Counted from the first letter of the stretch, positions 1 through 9,616 are shown. The stretch is 64,000 bases of DNA from an uncultured Burkholderiales bacterium (GCA_903830725.1 CAIKVH010000043.1:22653-86652), one strand, 5' to 3'. The notes: generated by a model from the sequence alone, not told the origin. Made by a program: numbers and translations.

Positions 1-324
1 CCCGTTTCTGTTGATCTGATTAATGCACAAGTTACTGTGCGCCCCATAAGATAATCCAACAGAGGCACTGGCCCTGGATACCTCCTCCATAGCAATTGTG
101 TGAGCCAAGTACCCTAAATTCGTTCCGCCGTATTCCTCCCCTATCGTTAAGCCGTGTAATCCGAGCTCACCCATCTTTTTCCAAAGATGCGCGGGAAACT
201 CATTATCCTTATCTACACTTGCTGCTATCGAAGCAATTTCACTGGTAGCGAACTGATTGACTGAGTCTCTAATCATCTCAATCGTCTCGCCAAGTTGAAA
301 ATCTATACCAGGCAATACATGCAT
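1..324 (-). CDS. liuA: Isovaleryl-CoA dehydrogenase (N-terminal part, cut by window edge)
   Basis: FAD flavoprotein that oxidises isovaleryl-CoA to 3-methylcrotonyl-CoA in leucine breakdown. Only the first 108 residues are in the window; the rest lies beyond the left edge. The N-terminal acyl-CoA dehydrogenase helical domain is visible, with the motifs GEEYGG (about residue 62) and SVGLSYGAHSNLC (about residue 88). The second motif is characteristic of isovaleryl-CoA dehydrogenase among acyl-CoA dehydrogenases. The start is the ATG at 324. The methylcrotonyl-CoA carboxylase genes that usually follow would be to the left. It fits the other leucine-pathway gene at 17.2-17.9 kb. The assignment is strong for the family and good for the substrate. 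Confidence 0.82.
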   Translation of the reverse strand, partial: MHVLPGIDFQLGETIEMIRDSVNQFATSEIASIAASVDKDNEFPAHLWKKMGELGLHGLTIGEEYGGTNLGYLAHTIAMEEVSRASASVGLSYGAHSNLCINQINRNG

Positions 325-443
325 AACGATCCCTTGTCCTTCAAAATGTTCTAAATATCAATCTATTAAATTAGTTTATCTATTGCGATATCAAAAAACG
401 TATCGAAAGTCCCAACGACAAATATTCGTTTTAACGCTTCAAA

Positions 444-1700
444 TCAATCATATGATCGAGCATCCTCAATAAGTAGCCCATCTGATGGCAGTGTATTAAC
501 TCGGGATATTTCGATATCAGCCCTTAGTTTAGTAACGTCACGGACACTATCCGCTAAACGCTTTTTCAAACTATCAAGATCAGAAGGATTGGACTCGGGC
601 AATTCACAACGAAGCGTCATCACTTCGCTCCCAATCGTTCCACTGAGAATAACTCTCATTTTTTTTATATCTGGATTTTTCGTAGCAATCTCTTGAATAT
701 GACCGGGATACAAAAACATTCCCTTAACCTTCGTGGTTTGATCGACTCGCCCCATCCATCCCTTGATTCTCAAATTGGTACGACCACAAGGGGACGCCTG
801 CTCAAGAGAATTCAGATCAATAGCTGATAAATCACCAGTAGCAAAACGAATTAATGGATATTCGGGATCAAAAACTGTAATAACAACCTCCCCCACTTCA
901 CCTGGCGTTACAGGATTAGTCCCCAAGGGCTCCACTATTTCAAGAATGACTCCCTCATCCACAATCATCCCTGAGGAAAGTGCCGGGGACTCATATGCGA
1001 TTAACCCAACATCCGCTGTTGCATAGGCGGAGGACACTTGTATCCCTCTTTGCTTAAACCAACTCCTAAGAGAGGGAGGTAGCGCTTCCCCAGAAACGAG
1101 AGCAACTTCAATGCTTTTACAAGAAACCCCCAGTTCATCGGCTTTTTCAAGAATAATTTTCAAGAAAGAAGGGGTCCCCGTATATGCCCTTGGTTTTAAA
1201 TGAGCGATCGTTTGAACTTGCATCTCAGTTTGACCCGTACCTGCGGGAAATACGCAACATCCTAAGGCATGAGCTCCAGCCTCCATGATCCAAGCACCTG
1301 GGGTAAAGTGGTAAGAAAAAGTGTTGTAAACCAAATCACCTGACTTAAATCCAGCAGCGCGCATAGCTCTGGACATTCTGTAATTGTCCTCGCCCCATCC
1401 CTGTAATTCATGAATTGGGCCAGGAGATTGAAATATCCGTTTCATCTTAGAAATAGATACGGCGTTCAATCCACCAAAAGGCGGATTGGCTTTTTGAATA
1501 CCAACCAAATCAGATTTACGAGTAACGGGCAAAGTTGCGAGGGCCTGTGCGGAATTAAATGCATCAGACTTTAGGTCTTTAAGAAGGTCTTGGTAAAACT
1601 GGGTTTTCTGCTGAGCCAAGGCAACTTGAGAGGGTAATAGTGCATAAAGCTCGTGTATTCTTTCCGAGTGAGCTCTCGTTTCTTTCTTGTCGGTAATCAT
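444..1700 (-). CDS. Phenylacetate-CoA ligase (PaaK)-like AMP-dependent ligase
   Basis: Member of the adenylate-forming PaaK-like family, which activates carboxylic acids to CoA thioesters in the cytosol. About 418 residues, close to the PaaK length. Visible motifs are YTGTPSFLK (about 172), LVSGEALPPSL (about 200), YATADVGLIAYE (about 228) and FATGDLSAI (about 287, the hinge/ADP-ribose binding GD). The usual P-loop SSGTTG is not evident; the corresponding region reads FQSPGPIHELQGWG, so catalysis may differ from classical PaaK. I prefer the ATG at 1700 (AGAAG just upstream) over a TTG at 1718. It is the last gene of a leftward transporter operon, which suggests it activates what the ABC system imports. 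The substrate is unknown. Confidence 0.7.
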   Translation of the reverse strand: MITDKKETRAHSERIHELYALLPSQVALAQQKTQFYQDLLKDLKSDAFNSAQALATLPVTRKSDLVGIQKANPPFGGLNAVSISKMKRIFQSPGPIHELQGWGEDNYRMSRAMRAAGFKSGDLVYNTFSYHFTPGAWIMEAGAHALGCCVFPAGTGQTEMQVQTIAHLKPRAYTGTPSFLKIILEKADELGVSCKSIEVALVSGEALPPSLRSWFKQRGIQVSSAYATADVGLIAYESPALSSGMIVDEGVILEIVEPLGTNPVTPGEVGEVVITVFDPEYPLIRFATGDLSAIDLNSLEQASPCGRTNLRIKGWMGRVDQTTKVKGMFLYPGHIQEIATKNPDIKKMRVILSGTIGSEVMTLRCELPESNPSDLDSLKKRLADSVRDVTKLRADIEISRVNTLPSDGLLIEDARSYD

Positions 1701-1727
1701 ATTACTTCTTTTATTCAATTAATATTT

Positions 1728-2549
1728 TTAAGATAACCAACGCTTACGTCGACGGTAAGATTTAACATCTTTAAAGGATTTACGCTGTTCGTCGTCATTT
1801 GTTGAAACGCCGAGATAGAACTCTTTAACATCCTCATTATTCTTAAGTTCCTCAGCCTTACCGTCCATAACTACACGTCCATTTTCTAGGATATAACCGT
1901 AATCGCTATATTTCAACGCAATCATTGTGTTTTGTTCAGCTAACAAAAAACTCACATTCTCGAGTTGATTGAGGTTTTTAACAATCTCAAACACTTCCTC
2001 AACAATTTGTGGCGCGAGTCCCATAGAGGGCTCATCCAGCAAAATCATCTCGGGACGAGCCATCATGGCACGACCAATCGCACACATTTGTTGCTCCCCA
2101 CCGGAGGTGTAAGCAGCTTGCGACTTCCTTCTGGTTTTAAGTCGAGGAAAGAAGTTGTATATTTTCTCTAAGTCATCCTTGATTTCTGCCTGTGAGGCAT
2201 TTCTCGTAAATGCTCCTGTAAGCAAATTATCTTCAATACTTAGATGCGCAAAGCAATGCCTGCCCTCCATAACTTGGATGAGGCCACGTTTAACTAAATG
2301 ATTAGGAGATAAATTGTCAACTCGGTCGTTCTTGTAGTGAATCGATCCCTTAGTTACGTCCCCCCTTTCGGCGGCAAGTAAATTTGAAATCGCTTTCAAG
2401 GTGGTTGACTTGCCAGCGCCATTAGCACCAAGAAGTGCGACCACTTTACCTTTTGGGACTTGCAGTGAAACCCCTTTGAGCACCAAAATAACATGATCGT
2501 AAATAACCTCAATGTTATTTACGCTCAACAAGGGAGACACTGCATCCAT
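1728..2549 (-). CDS. livF: LIV-type ABC transporter ATP-binding protein (LivF-like)
   Basis: One of two ATPases that drive a HAAT-family importer. Walker A GANGAGKST (about residues 41-49), signature SGGEQQMCAIGRAM (about 148) and Walker B MILLDEPSMGL (about 168) are all intact. At 273 residues it is a little longer than typical LivF (about 235-240) because of a basic tail ending near RRRKRW. It lies between the PaaK-like ligase and the binding-protein gene in one leftward operon. The family imports branched-chain amino acids, but operons that also hold CoA ligases often serve organic acids, so the substrate is not proved. Confidence 0.85.
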   Translation of the reverse strand: MDAVSPLLSVNNIEVIYDHVILVLKGVSLQVPKGKVVALLGANGAGKSTTLKAISNLLAAERGDVTKGSIHYKNDRVDNLSPNHLVKRGLIQVMEGRHCFAHLSIEDNLLTGAFTRNASQAEIKDDLEKIYNFFPRLKTRRKSQAAYTSGGEQQMCAIGRAMMARPEMILLDEPSMGLAPQIVEEVFEIVKNLNQLENVSFLLAEQNTMIALKYSDYGYILENGRVVMDGKAEELKNNEDVKEFYLGVSTNDDEQRKSFKDVKSYRRRKRWLS

Positions 2550-2595
2550 AGGTTAAGGTTCCTAAGATTTAATTAGAGTTGTTTCAAAAAAAGAA

Positions 2596-3948
2596 TTAAT
2601 TTTTCAAACAAGCTGGGATGATATTTTTCTCCTTTGCATATTCGCTAGCATTTGCTTTAAATAGTGGGTGAATTAATGCCTTATTCCCTTCTATCCAATC
2701 AGACACCAAATTCCACTTGGCTCCATCCCACTGCTGAATCTTGACGCGTCCAGATCCTTCGTGGTTTTCACAAGAAGTTTTAATTTCTGGTAGTAATCCA
2801 GAAGCACCCAAAGTGGTTAGAGATTGATTCGTAATATTCAAATTCTCAAAGGCCCAGCGCATTTGCTCACCCGTCATGACTTTACCTTTTCCGAACTTAT
2901 TCTGAGCAAGTTTGATAGCTTCCACAGTAACAACTGCAGCAGAGACTCCGCGGTTGTACAAAACAGTTCCGATTTTGTTCTTATCAGACAGGTTACCCTT
3001 TCCAGCACTGTACACAACCTTTTCAATCTCAGCGATTACAGGTACAGTTTTGCCAGAAACATTCCAAGTAGCACTCATGTAGCCCTTAGCTGCATCGCCT
3101 GCTGGAATCACATCCTCTTCAGAACCAGCCCACCATGAGCCAATTATTTTTTCCCTTGAGAATCCAACCTTCTGGGCTGCCTTGAGAGCAGTCTGATTCA
3201 TGACTCCCCATCCCCAAAAAATAACGTAATCAGGATTTTCTTCGCGAATTTTTAACCATTGAGCACCTTGCTCGTTGCCTGGATGTGCAACTGGAATTTC
3301 GACTAATTTGAATCGATTAATCTTACTTTCAGCCTCCAAGGCGATGAGGGGTTCTTTCCCGTAAGCAGAGTCATGATAGAGATAAACAATCTTTTTATTA
3401 GCCAAAGATCCATTGTTTTTATCCACTAAAAACTTCACAATCGCAGAAGCTTGCATCTGATAAGTTGTGACGAGAGGGAAGGCATAGGGGAAAACAGAAC
3501 CGTCAACTGCATCAGTACGACCATAGCCCATCATGATGAGAGGTACTTTATCAGTCTGGGCTTTATCTAATACGGAGTAAGAGATGCCTGTAGACATCGT
3601 ATGAATTGCAGTGCCTTTGGAAATTCCTGACTTACCTTTCAAGCGCTCATAGCACTCAACGCCTTTTGCATTGTTGTACTCTGTCTCGCACTCCTCCCAA
3701 GCCAACTTAACGCCGTTAATGCCGTTTTGAGCAATATTAATTTTACTCAAGTAGTCGATAAAACCACCATAAAATGCCTGACCGTTCTGACCATAAGGCC
3801 CTACCCTATAACTTGGAATGGAGATGAATTGATCATCCGCTTTCGCAACACTGATACCAGATAAGGCCGCAGAGACGACTGATACCGCTAGTACGAATGA
3901 TTTGGTACGAAAGAATAAATTATTCAACTTAAAATTAACAGTTTGCAT
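2596..3948 (-). CDS. Periplasmic substrate-binding protein of the LIV-type ABC transporter
   Basis: Periplasmic type-1 binding protein (LivK/ANF-receptor fold) that delivers ligand to LivHM. Starting at the ATG at 3948, with AAAGGAG eight bases upstream, the protein has 450 residues and a clear Sec signal peptide ending near VAKA-DDQF. Later segments such as VYLYHDSAYGKEP and YVIFWGWGVMNQTALKAA match the ligand-binding lobes. It is longer than LivK of E. coli (about 370). The larger size is common for the receptors encoded beside AMP-ligase genes in Burkholderiales, which hints at an organic or aromatic acid rather than leucine. An in-frame ATG at 3969 is less likely because it would put extra residues before the signal peptide. 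Confidence 0.82.
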   Translation of the reverse strand: MQTVNFKLNNLFFRTKSFVLAVSVVSAALSGISVAKADDQFISIPSYRVGPYGQNGQAFYGGFIDYLSKINIAQNGINGVKLAWEECETEYNNAKGVECYERLKGKSGISKGTAIHTMSTGISYSVLDKAQTDKVPLIMMGYGRTDAVDGSVFPYAFPLVTTYQMQASAIVKFLVDKNNGSLANKKIVYLYHDSAYGKEPLIALEAESKINRFKLVEIPVAHPGNEQGAQWLKIREENPDYVIFWGWGVMNQTALKAAQKVGFSREKIIGSWWAGSEEDVIPAGDAAKGYMSATWNVSGKTVPVIAEIEKVVYSAGKGNLSDKNKIGTVLYNRGVSAAVVTVEAIKLAQNKFGKGKVMTGEQMRWAFENLNITNQSLTTLGASGLLPEIKTSCENHEGSGRVKIQQWDGAKWNLVSDWIEGNKALIHPLFKANASEYAKEKNIIPACLKN

Positions 3949-4003
3949 GAAGTGTCTCCTTTGAATCAATATTTTTACAACGAAACCTAAAAAACCAACA
4001 ATC

Positions 4004-5080
4004 TTAATGAGGGAATGGCCACAACCTCAATTTCTCCTTTGCTATGGCCCATAAGCGCGCTAATCCATGTGGCTCAATTACGAGAAAGAAAATAATTAAC
4101 CATCCAAAAGTCATAACTTGCACGTGCGATACGACAGCATTACTTATAGGTAAATTTAGCAATGAGGACATGAATGGAAGAGCTATATCCAAGAAAATGG
4201 GCAACAGCAAGATAAAAGCCGCACCTAAAAAATTACCCAAAATACTTCCCACACCACCAATAATTACCATGAACAAAATCTTAAATGAAAGCTCAAGCGA
4301 GAAACCATCAGGCTCAACCGTACCTAGGTAGCAAAATGCGTAGAGTACCCCTGCCAACCCACAATAGAAGGAACTGATAGCAAAGGCCAATAATTTTGTC
4401 TTCATTAATTCGATACCAATAACTTCTGCAGCAACGTCCATATCGCGGACTGCCATCCAAGATCTACCAGTCGCCGAACGAACTAAATTCTTTCCCAGCA
4501 GGGACATTAGGATTACTATGATCAAAACCAGGAGGTATTTTGTCTCTGGGGTATTTATTGGGAACCCTAAAATTGCTAAATTTTGAGAGCTTATAACCCC
4601 AGAGGAACTGTTATTGGAAAACCAAGGAAACTTAGTTAAACACCAAACCACGAAAAATTGAGCCGCAAGCGTAGCTACAGCGAGGTAAAAACCTTTTATT
4701 CGAAGTGAAGGCAGTCCAAATAAAACGCCAACCACAGCTGCACAACACCCACCAAGAAAAAAAGAAATTAAGAAGGGGATGCCCTCTATTCTTAATTGAA
4801 AGTTATAAGCAGCATAAGCGCCCACAGCCATAAAGGCAGCAGAGCCTAGTGAGAGCTGCCCTGCATAACCGGTTAAGAAATTCAATCCCATTGTGGCGAG
4901 CGAGAAAATTAAAAAAGGAATTAATATTGCATTAATCCAATATTCACTTGCAAACATTGGAATCAAAAATAAGGCCACAATCAAAATTGCGACAACACCT
5001 ATCCTATCTTGCAATATTGGAAAGATTTGGCTATCCGCCCTGTATGATGTTTTGAATTGACCTGATTCGCGGTAAATCAT
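4004..5080 (-). CDS. livM: LIV-type ABC transporter permease (LivM-like)
   Basis: Inner-membrane permease subunit of the importer, 358 residues with roughly nine or ten hydrophobic segments. Characteristic features are the run NFLTGYAGQLSLGSAAFMA (about 67-85), the segment LPSLRIKGFYLAVATLA (about 125), and the cytoplasmic loop GRSWMAVRDMDVAAEVIGI (about 206-224), the conserved EAA-like loop that touches the ATPases. The last residues extend past the core with a polar tail. It pairs with the LivH-like gene nine bases upstream in the operon. Confidence 0.86.
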   Translation of the reverse strand: MIYRESGQFKTSYRADSQIFPILQDRIGVVAILIVALFLIPMFASEYWINAILIPFLIFSLATMGLNFLTGYAGQLSLGSAAFMAVGAYAAYNFQLRIEGIPFLISFFLGGCCAAVVGVLFGLPSLRIKGFYLAVATLAAQFFVVWCLTKFPWFSNNSSSGVISSQNLAILGFPINTPETKYLLVLIIVILMSLLGKNLVRSATGRSWMAVRDMDVAAEVIGIELMKTKLLAFAISSFYCGLAGVLYAFCYLGTVEPDGFSLELSFKILFMVIIGGVGSILGNFLGAAFILLLPIFLDIALPFMSSLLNLPISNAVVSHVQVMTFGWLIIFFLVIEPHGLARLWAIAKEKLRLWPFPH

Positions 5081-5089
5081 TTCTATTCC

Positions 5090-6004
5090 TTAGACACGGT
5101 CTATATGTTTTTCGCCAAATAATCCTTCTGGTCTGACCAAAAGGAAAAGCAGTGCAAATATGTACGGAAACCAACCTTCTATTCCGCCGTAATTACCCCC
5201 AAAAGCATCCTGCAGAACAGGCGGGATGTAAATTTCAGCTAATTTTTCTGAAACTCCAATAATTATTCCTCCAACGATTGCACCAGGCACTGAAGTAAAA
5301 CCTCCAAGGATCAAGACGGGTAAGGCTTTTAGCGCGGTCAGCGATAAAGCATACTGCACTCCATTTCTTGAACCCCAAAGTAGCCCCGCCACCAAGGCGA
5401 CAAAACCAGCGATGATCCAAACAACAGTCCATATGTGTTCAAGGGAAATACCAAGCGACAAGGCAGCTTGGTGATCGTCTGCTACGGCGCGTAGAGCTCG
5501 GCCTAATTTAGTAAACTGAAAAAACAGAGATAGTAAAATTACCAAGACAATAATAATCCCTGATGCAAATAGGTCAAATTTAGAGATCCCAAGCCCAGTA
5601 GCATCCATAATAGCCTGAATTGGCTCATCAACAATACCTAAATCAATTGATCGAATTTCATTGCCAAACAGTATGGATGATAGACCTTCAAGAAAATAAC
5701 TTAAGCCTATTGTTGCCATAAATAATGTAATGCCAGGTTGATTTACCAATTTACCCAAAACAAATCGCTCTGCTCCCATACCAATAAGAACCATGTAAAG
5801 GAATGCACCGATTATTGATAGCCACATGGGTATTCCATATCCCATGAGACCGACGACGGCAAGTGCTGCAGCGTAGACCATGGCACCTTGCGCAAAGTTA
5901 AATACACCGGATGCCTTAAAGATCAACACAAAACCCAAAGCAACTAGTGAGTACATTAGTCCTGAGAGAATCCCGCTAATCACAATTTCAATAAAAAATT
6001 GCAT
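5090..6004 (-). CDS. livH: LIV-type ABC transporter permease (LivH-like)
   Basis: Second membrane subunit of the importer, 304 residues and about eight membrane spans. It begins with the typical ISGILSGLMYSLVALGFVLIF and continues FNFAQGAMVYAAA. The ATPase-contact loop is GRALRAVADDHQAALSLGI (about 168-186), and GGFTSVPGAIVGGIIIGVSE (about 235-254) is a family hallmark. The ATG at 6004 follows a pyrimidine-rich 60-base gap after livG. It works with the neighbouring permease as a heterodimer. Confidence 0.87.
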   Translation of the reverse strand: MQFFIEIVISGILSGLMYSLVALGFVLIFKASGVFNFAQGAMVYAAALAVVGLMGYGIPMWLSIIGAFLYMVLIGMGAERFVLGKLVNQPGITLFMATIGLSYFLEGLSSILFGNEIRSIDLGIVDEPIQAIMDATGLGISKFDLFASGIIIVLVILLSLFFQFTKLGRALRAVADDHQAALSLGISLEHIWTVVWIIAGFVALVAGLLWGSRNGVQYALSLTALKALPVLILGGFTSVPGAIVGGIIIGVSEKLAEIYIPPVLQDAFGGNYGGIEGWFPYIFALLFLLVRPEGLFGEKHIDRV

Positions 6005-6066
6005 AAATTAATTTTCCCTTTTCCCTTTTCTCTTTTCCCAAATCTCTCTTGTCTGCCTAGCGTTTT

Positions 6067-6864
6067 TTAGTACCCACTACCCAAATAAGCTTTAATGACT
6101 TCAGGGTCAGTCTTTACATCGTAGGGCAAACCATCCCCAATTTTTCTGCCGTAATCAAGCACAACAATTCGATCTGAAATATCCATAACAACACCCATAT
6201 CATGCTCAATCAGCACAATAGTCATTCCGTATTGATTGTTTACCTCAAGGATAAAGCGACACATATCTTGCTTTTCCTCGACGTTCATGCCGGCCATCGG
6301 CTCATCTAGTAATAAAAGAGATGGCTCGGCAGCCAAAGCTCTAGCCAACTCAACCCTTTTTTGCAAACCATAGGCCAATTTGCCAACGGGGGTTTTACGA
6401 ATATGCTGGATCTCAAGGAAATCAATGATTTCCTCTACTTTTGCACGGTGCTCCTCTTCTTCTGCTCTAGCTCTGCCGACCCAAAGAGCATTTAATAAGA
6501 AATTACTTTTCATCAGGGTATTTCGACCCGTCATGATATTGTCTAGAACAGTCATACCTTTGAAAAGGGCTATGTTTTGGAATGTTCTTGCTATGCCGTG
6601 CCTTGCGACATCGGTAGGATTCATTCTGTTACGTGTTTGACCATTAAAGAAGATAGTACCTTCCTGGGGATGATAAATACCGTTAATGACGTTAAGCATT
6701 GAACTTTTGCCAGCCCCATTGGGGCCGATGATCGAGCGAATCTCATGTTTTTTGACATCAAATGAGATATTGTTAAGCGCTTTAACACCCCCAAAAGATA
6801 AGGAAATATTTTCTACTTTTAGAACATCACGTGTCAGATCTTGAGTATTCATATTGCTGATCAT
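6067..6864 (-). CDS. livG: LIV-type ABC transporter ATP-binding protein (LivG-like)
   Basis: Larger of the two ATPases, 265 residues. Walker A GPNGAGKSS (about 47-55), Q-loop ARTFQNIALF (about 92), a signature-region motif YGLQKRVELARAL (about 163), Walker B LLLLDEPMAGM (about 183) and the switch His in VLIEHDMGVVMDI are present. The LSYG-for-LSGG type signature and the C-terminal helix ending in YLGSGY are typical of LivG. Its ATG directly follows the stop codon of the acyl-CoA synthetase gene, so the two are probably translationally coupled. Confidence 0.88.
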   Translation of the reverse strand: MISNMNTQDLTRDVLKVENISLSFGGVKALNNISFDVKKHEIRSIIGPNGAGKSSMLNVINGIYHPQEGTIFFNGQTRNRMNPTDVARHGIARTFQNIALFKGMTVLDNIMTGRNTLMKSNFLLNALWVGRARAEEEEHRAKVEEIIDFLEIQHIRKTPVGKLAYGLQKRVELARALAAEPSLLLLDEPMAGMNVEEKQDMCRFILEVNNQYGMTIVLIEHDMGVVMDISDRIVVLDYGRKIGDGLPYDVKTDPEVIKAYLGSGY

Positions 6865-6865
6865 A

Positions 6866-8839
6866 TTAATGCTCGGTGGCTAACTTGCTACTTGATTCGC
6901 CACCGGATAGCGTGGAATGATTGAGCGCATCTTTAATCTTTATTGTTGCACTAATTAGGCCCTCACGACCGTCTTCAAATTTAACTTTAGTCTCTATAAA
7001 TTGCTCAGTCTTGTTGCTATAAAGAGCGTCAATGAGTGGTGCATACTTTTGAGCAATAAAGTCTCTTCTAACTTTTCTAGTCCTAGTTAACTCATCGTCA
7101 TCAGGATCGAGTTCTTTGTGCAGAATCAGAAAACGACTGATTTGTGCGTGACTCAAAATTTCATCAGCTAACAAATCATCATTTACTTCATTAACGCACT
7201 CTGTTATCAAATCGTAAACTTGATCTTTAGCCGCCAGATCGATATAGCCAGCAAATGAAATCTGTCTTCTCTCAGACCAGTTGGCAATCGCTTCGAAATC
7301 AATGTTAATGAAAGCAGTGATCGATTCGCGCTCATGGCCAAAAACAACGACTTCCTTGATATAAGGGAAAAATTTGAGTTTGTTCTCAATGTACTTAGGG
7401 GCAAATAATTTACCATTTAACATCTTGCCGACATCTTTTGCCCTATCGATAATCCTCAAGTGTCCATCGTTGTCAATTGCCCCGGCATCTCCTGTGTGGA
7501 AGAAACCATTTTCATCTATTGCTTTATTTGTTTCCTCAGGTCGATTAAAGTATCCCTTCATTACGCTAATGCCCTTGACCAATACTTCTCCGCTCTCATT
7601 TAACTTAATCTCTATGCCCGGGGCTGCAATACCAACCGAATTGTATTTAACCTGACCGTCAGGCTGCAGGCAGACATAAGCACAAGTTTCAGTTTGCCCG
7701 TAAAACTGCTTTAAATTTATACCCATCGATCTGTAGAACTTAAACAAATCAGGCCCGATCGCCTCTCCCGCTGTATAAGCGACTCGAATGCGTCCCATGC
7801 CTAGTACGTTTCTAAGAGGTGCGTAAATCGTGATGTCAAAAAAGGCATAGACGAGGCGGTTCCATATCGAAACGGAATGACCATCCAATATGTCCCCACC
7901 TACCGCCTTGGCGTGCTGCATTGCCCATTTATACAAAGCGCGCTTAAAAGATCCCGCATCTTGCATGCGAATTGTCACACTTGTAAGCAAACCTTCAAAA
8001 ATTCTTGGCGGGGCAAAGTAATACGTTGGACCTATTTCCCTCATGTCTGACATTACTGTCTCTTTAGACTCAGGACAATTAACAGTCATCCCAGAGACCA
8101 TAGCCTGAGCAAAAGAGAACAAATGATCGCCTACCCAGGCCATGGGAAGATAAGCCAAAATGTTATCGGAGTGGACTAAATTATCAAATTTGCAACTCTG
8201 CGTTCCAGCACGTATAAAGTTTTCATGCGTATGGGCAACCCCCTTAGGCATTCCAGTTGTTCCAGATGTATACAAGATAATGGACAGATCCGTCGCTTGA
8301 CATGCTTGCACTTGTAAAGTGAAATATTCGGCATGAAGTGCGTGAAAGGAGGCGCCTTCTAAAAGTAAATCTTCCAAACTATGTAAATCGGTATCGCCGT
8401 ACTCCTGTAATCCCTTAGGATCTTCATAGAATATGTGACTTAGAAATTTAAGATCCTGCTTGATCTCTAAGAGCTTATCAACTTGCTCTTGATCCTCTAC
8501 AACCGCAAACGAAACCTCAGCATCGTTTAAGACATGAACCATCTCGGTTGCTACAGCGTCTTGATACAAAGGAACGGGAACGCCACCCAAACACTGAACG
8601 GCCACCATGGATTGATATAACTTGGGTCGGTTATCACCAATAATTGCTAGTTTCATGCCGCGCTTGAAACCATTTTTAGCTAAGCCACAAGCCAACTGCC
8701 TAATTTGTTCAAGATTTTGACTCCAGGTGATTTCTTGCCAAATGCCTAGGTGTTTTTCTCTATAAGCTGCGCAATCAGGAATACGGCTAGCGTGCTTGAG
8801 CAGTAGTTGGGGAAATGTGGTAGCGAAGGGATCTGACAT
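6866..8839 (-). CDS. Long-chain-type acyl-CoA synthetase (AMP-forming)
   Basis: Large adenylate-forming acyl-CoA ligase of the FAA1-like group, 657 residues from the ATG at 8839 (a TTG three codons upstream is the alternative). The P-loop ILYTSGTTGMPKG is near residue 192, followed by YTAGEAIGPDLF, YGQTETCAYV, and the hinge HTGDAGAIDNDGHLRIIDRAKD near 450. It is the first gene of the leftward operon with the ABC importer, and stands divergent from the Crp-family regulator. Activation of an imported acid to its CoA ester before beta-oxidation-type breakdown is the likely role. Chain length cannot be read from the sequence; neighbouring genes suggest short branched or aromatic acids. Confidence 0.83.
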   Translation of the reverse strand: MSDPFATTFPQLLLKHASRIPDCAAYREKHLGIWQEITWSQNLEQIRQLACGLAKNGFKRGMKLAIIGDNRPKLYQSMVAVQCLGGVPVPLYQDAVATEMVHVLNDAEVSFAVVEDQEQVDKLLEIKQDLKFLSHIFYEDPKGLQEYGDTDLHSLEDLLLEGASFHALHAEYFTLQVQACQATDLSIILYTSGTTGMPKGVAHTHENFIRAGTQSCKFDNLVHSDNILAYLPMAWVGDHLFSFAQAMVSGMTVNCPESKETVMSDMREIGPTYYFAPPRIFEGLLTSVTIRMQDAGSFKRALYKWAMQHAKAVGGDILDGHSVSIWNRLVYAFFDITIYAPLRNVLGMGRIRVAYTAGEAIGPDLFKFYRSMGINLKQFYGQTETCAYVCLQPDGQVKYNSVGIAAPGIEIKLNESGEVLVKGISVMKGYFNRPEETNKAIDENGFFHTGDAGAIDNDGHLRIIDRAKDVGKMLNGKLFAPKYIENKLKFFPYIKEVVVFGHERESITAFINIDFEAIANWSERRQISFAGYIDLAAKDQVYDLITECVNEVNDDLLADEILSHAQISRFLILHKELDPDDDELTRTRKVRRDFIAQKYAPLIDALYSNKTEQFIETKVKFEDGREGLISATIKIKDALNHSTLSGGESSSKLATEH

Positions 8840-8857
8840 AAGTTGCAAAATTCGGCT

Positions 8858-8880
8858 TTAACTTACATAGTTTGAGTTAA
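8858..8880. promoter_or_regulatory. Inverted repeat between divergent acyl-CoA synthetase and Crp-family genes
   Basis: TTAACT and AGTTAA form a perfect 6-bp inverted repeat separated by 11 bases, in the middle of the 108-base divergent intergenic region. Its position suits an operator for the adjacent Crp-family regulator, but no footprint consensus is matched, so this is a weak candidate. Confidence 0.3.
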
Positions 8881-8947
8881 GGGTCAAGCATAATCCCATA
8901 TCAATACAAAATGTAGTCATCCAATTGACAAATTAGGGGAAGTACTA

Positions 8948-9616
8948 ATGTCTCTAGAAGTTTTATTGGCAAACAGTGCATGGTTGCAAGCACTAACCTC
9001 AGAGGAACAAATTAGAGTGAAATCTGACATATTTGTTAAGAAAACGCAAAGTGAGGCTTATGTTTGCCGAAGAGGTGACCCTGCGGGTTACTGGATGGGC
9101 GTAATTAACGGATTCGTAAAAATAAATAACGTAGGCTTAAGCGGTAAATCGACTACCTTAATAGGTCTAGCTCCCGGCTCTTGGTTCGGAGAGGGGTCCT
9201 TATTGAAAAAAGAAACTCTGCTCTACGATGTCGTAGCGCTTGGGAATACAGAATTAGCCTTAATGCCAAAGGAGACTTTTTTCTGGCTCCTCGATAGAAG
9301 CATATCTTTCAACCGGTATTTAATATCACAACTCAATGAACGCTTAGGCCAATTCATTGGTGCAATGGAGAATGAGAGATTACTTGATGTTGAGTCGCGC
9401 TTAGCGCGCTCAATAGCGACCATGTTTAAGACATGGTCACCTATGAAAGAGATGGTTCTTAAAATCTCTCAAGAGGAGGTGGGTCAACTTGCAGGACTTT
9501 CAAGACAACGTGTTAACGCAGCTTTAAAAGTACTTGAGGAACATCAACTAATTAAGATGAGTTTTGGTGAGATACATATCCTAAACTTAGAAGGTCTGAG
9601 TAAATTTCAACCCTAA
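8948..9616 (+). CDS. Crp/Fnr-family transcriptional regulator
   Basis: DNA-binding regulator of 222 residues. Residues about 15-125 form a cyclic-nucleotide-binding-like beta barrel (GYWMGVINGFVKI, GLAPGSWFGEGSLL). Residues about 150-215 form a Crp-type winged helix with LSRQRVNAALKVLEEHQLI as recognition helix. No N-terminal cysteine cluster is present, so it is not an oxygen-sensing FNR. It is divergent from the acyl-CoA synthetase operon and 10 bases ahead of the CoA-transferase/racemase gene, so it probably controls the surrounding branched-chain acid genes. The effector is unknown; an acyl-CoA or related metabolite is a guess from context. Confidence 0.85.
   Translation: MSLEVLLANSAWLQALTSEEQIRVKSDIFVKKTQSEAYVCRRGDPAGYWMGVINGFVKINNVGLSGKSTTLIGLAPGSWFGEGSLLKKETLLYDVVALGNTELALMPKETFFWLLDRSISFNRYLISQLNERLGQFIGAMENERLLDVESRLARSIATMFKTWSPMKEMVLKISQEEVGQLAGLSRQRVNAALKVLEEHQLIKMSFGEIHILNLEGLSKFQP

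Noticed and set aside
1728..6864. Firm call of the ABC transporter as a leucine/isoleucine/valine importer
   Set aside because: The long receptor and the two CoA-ligase genes in the operon fit an organic-acid importer equally well; subunit names are given only by homology.
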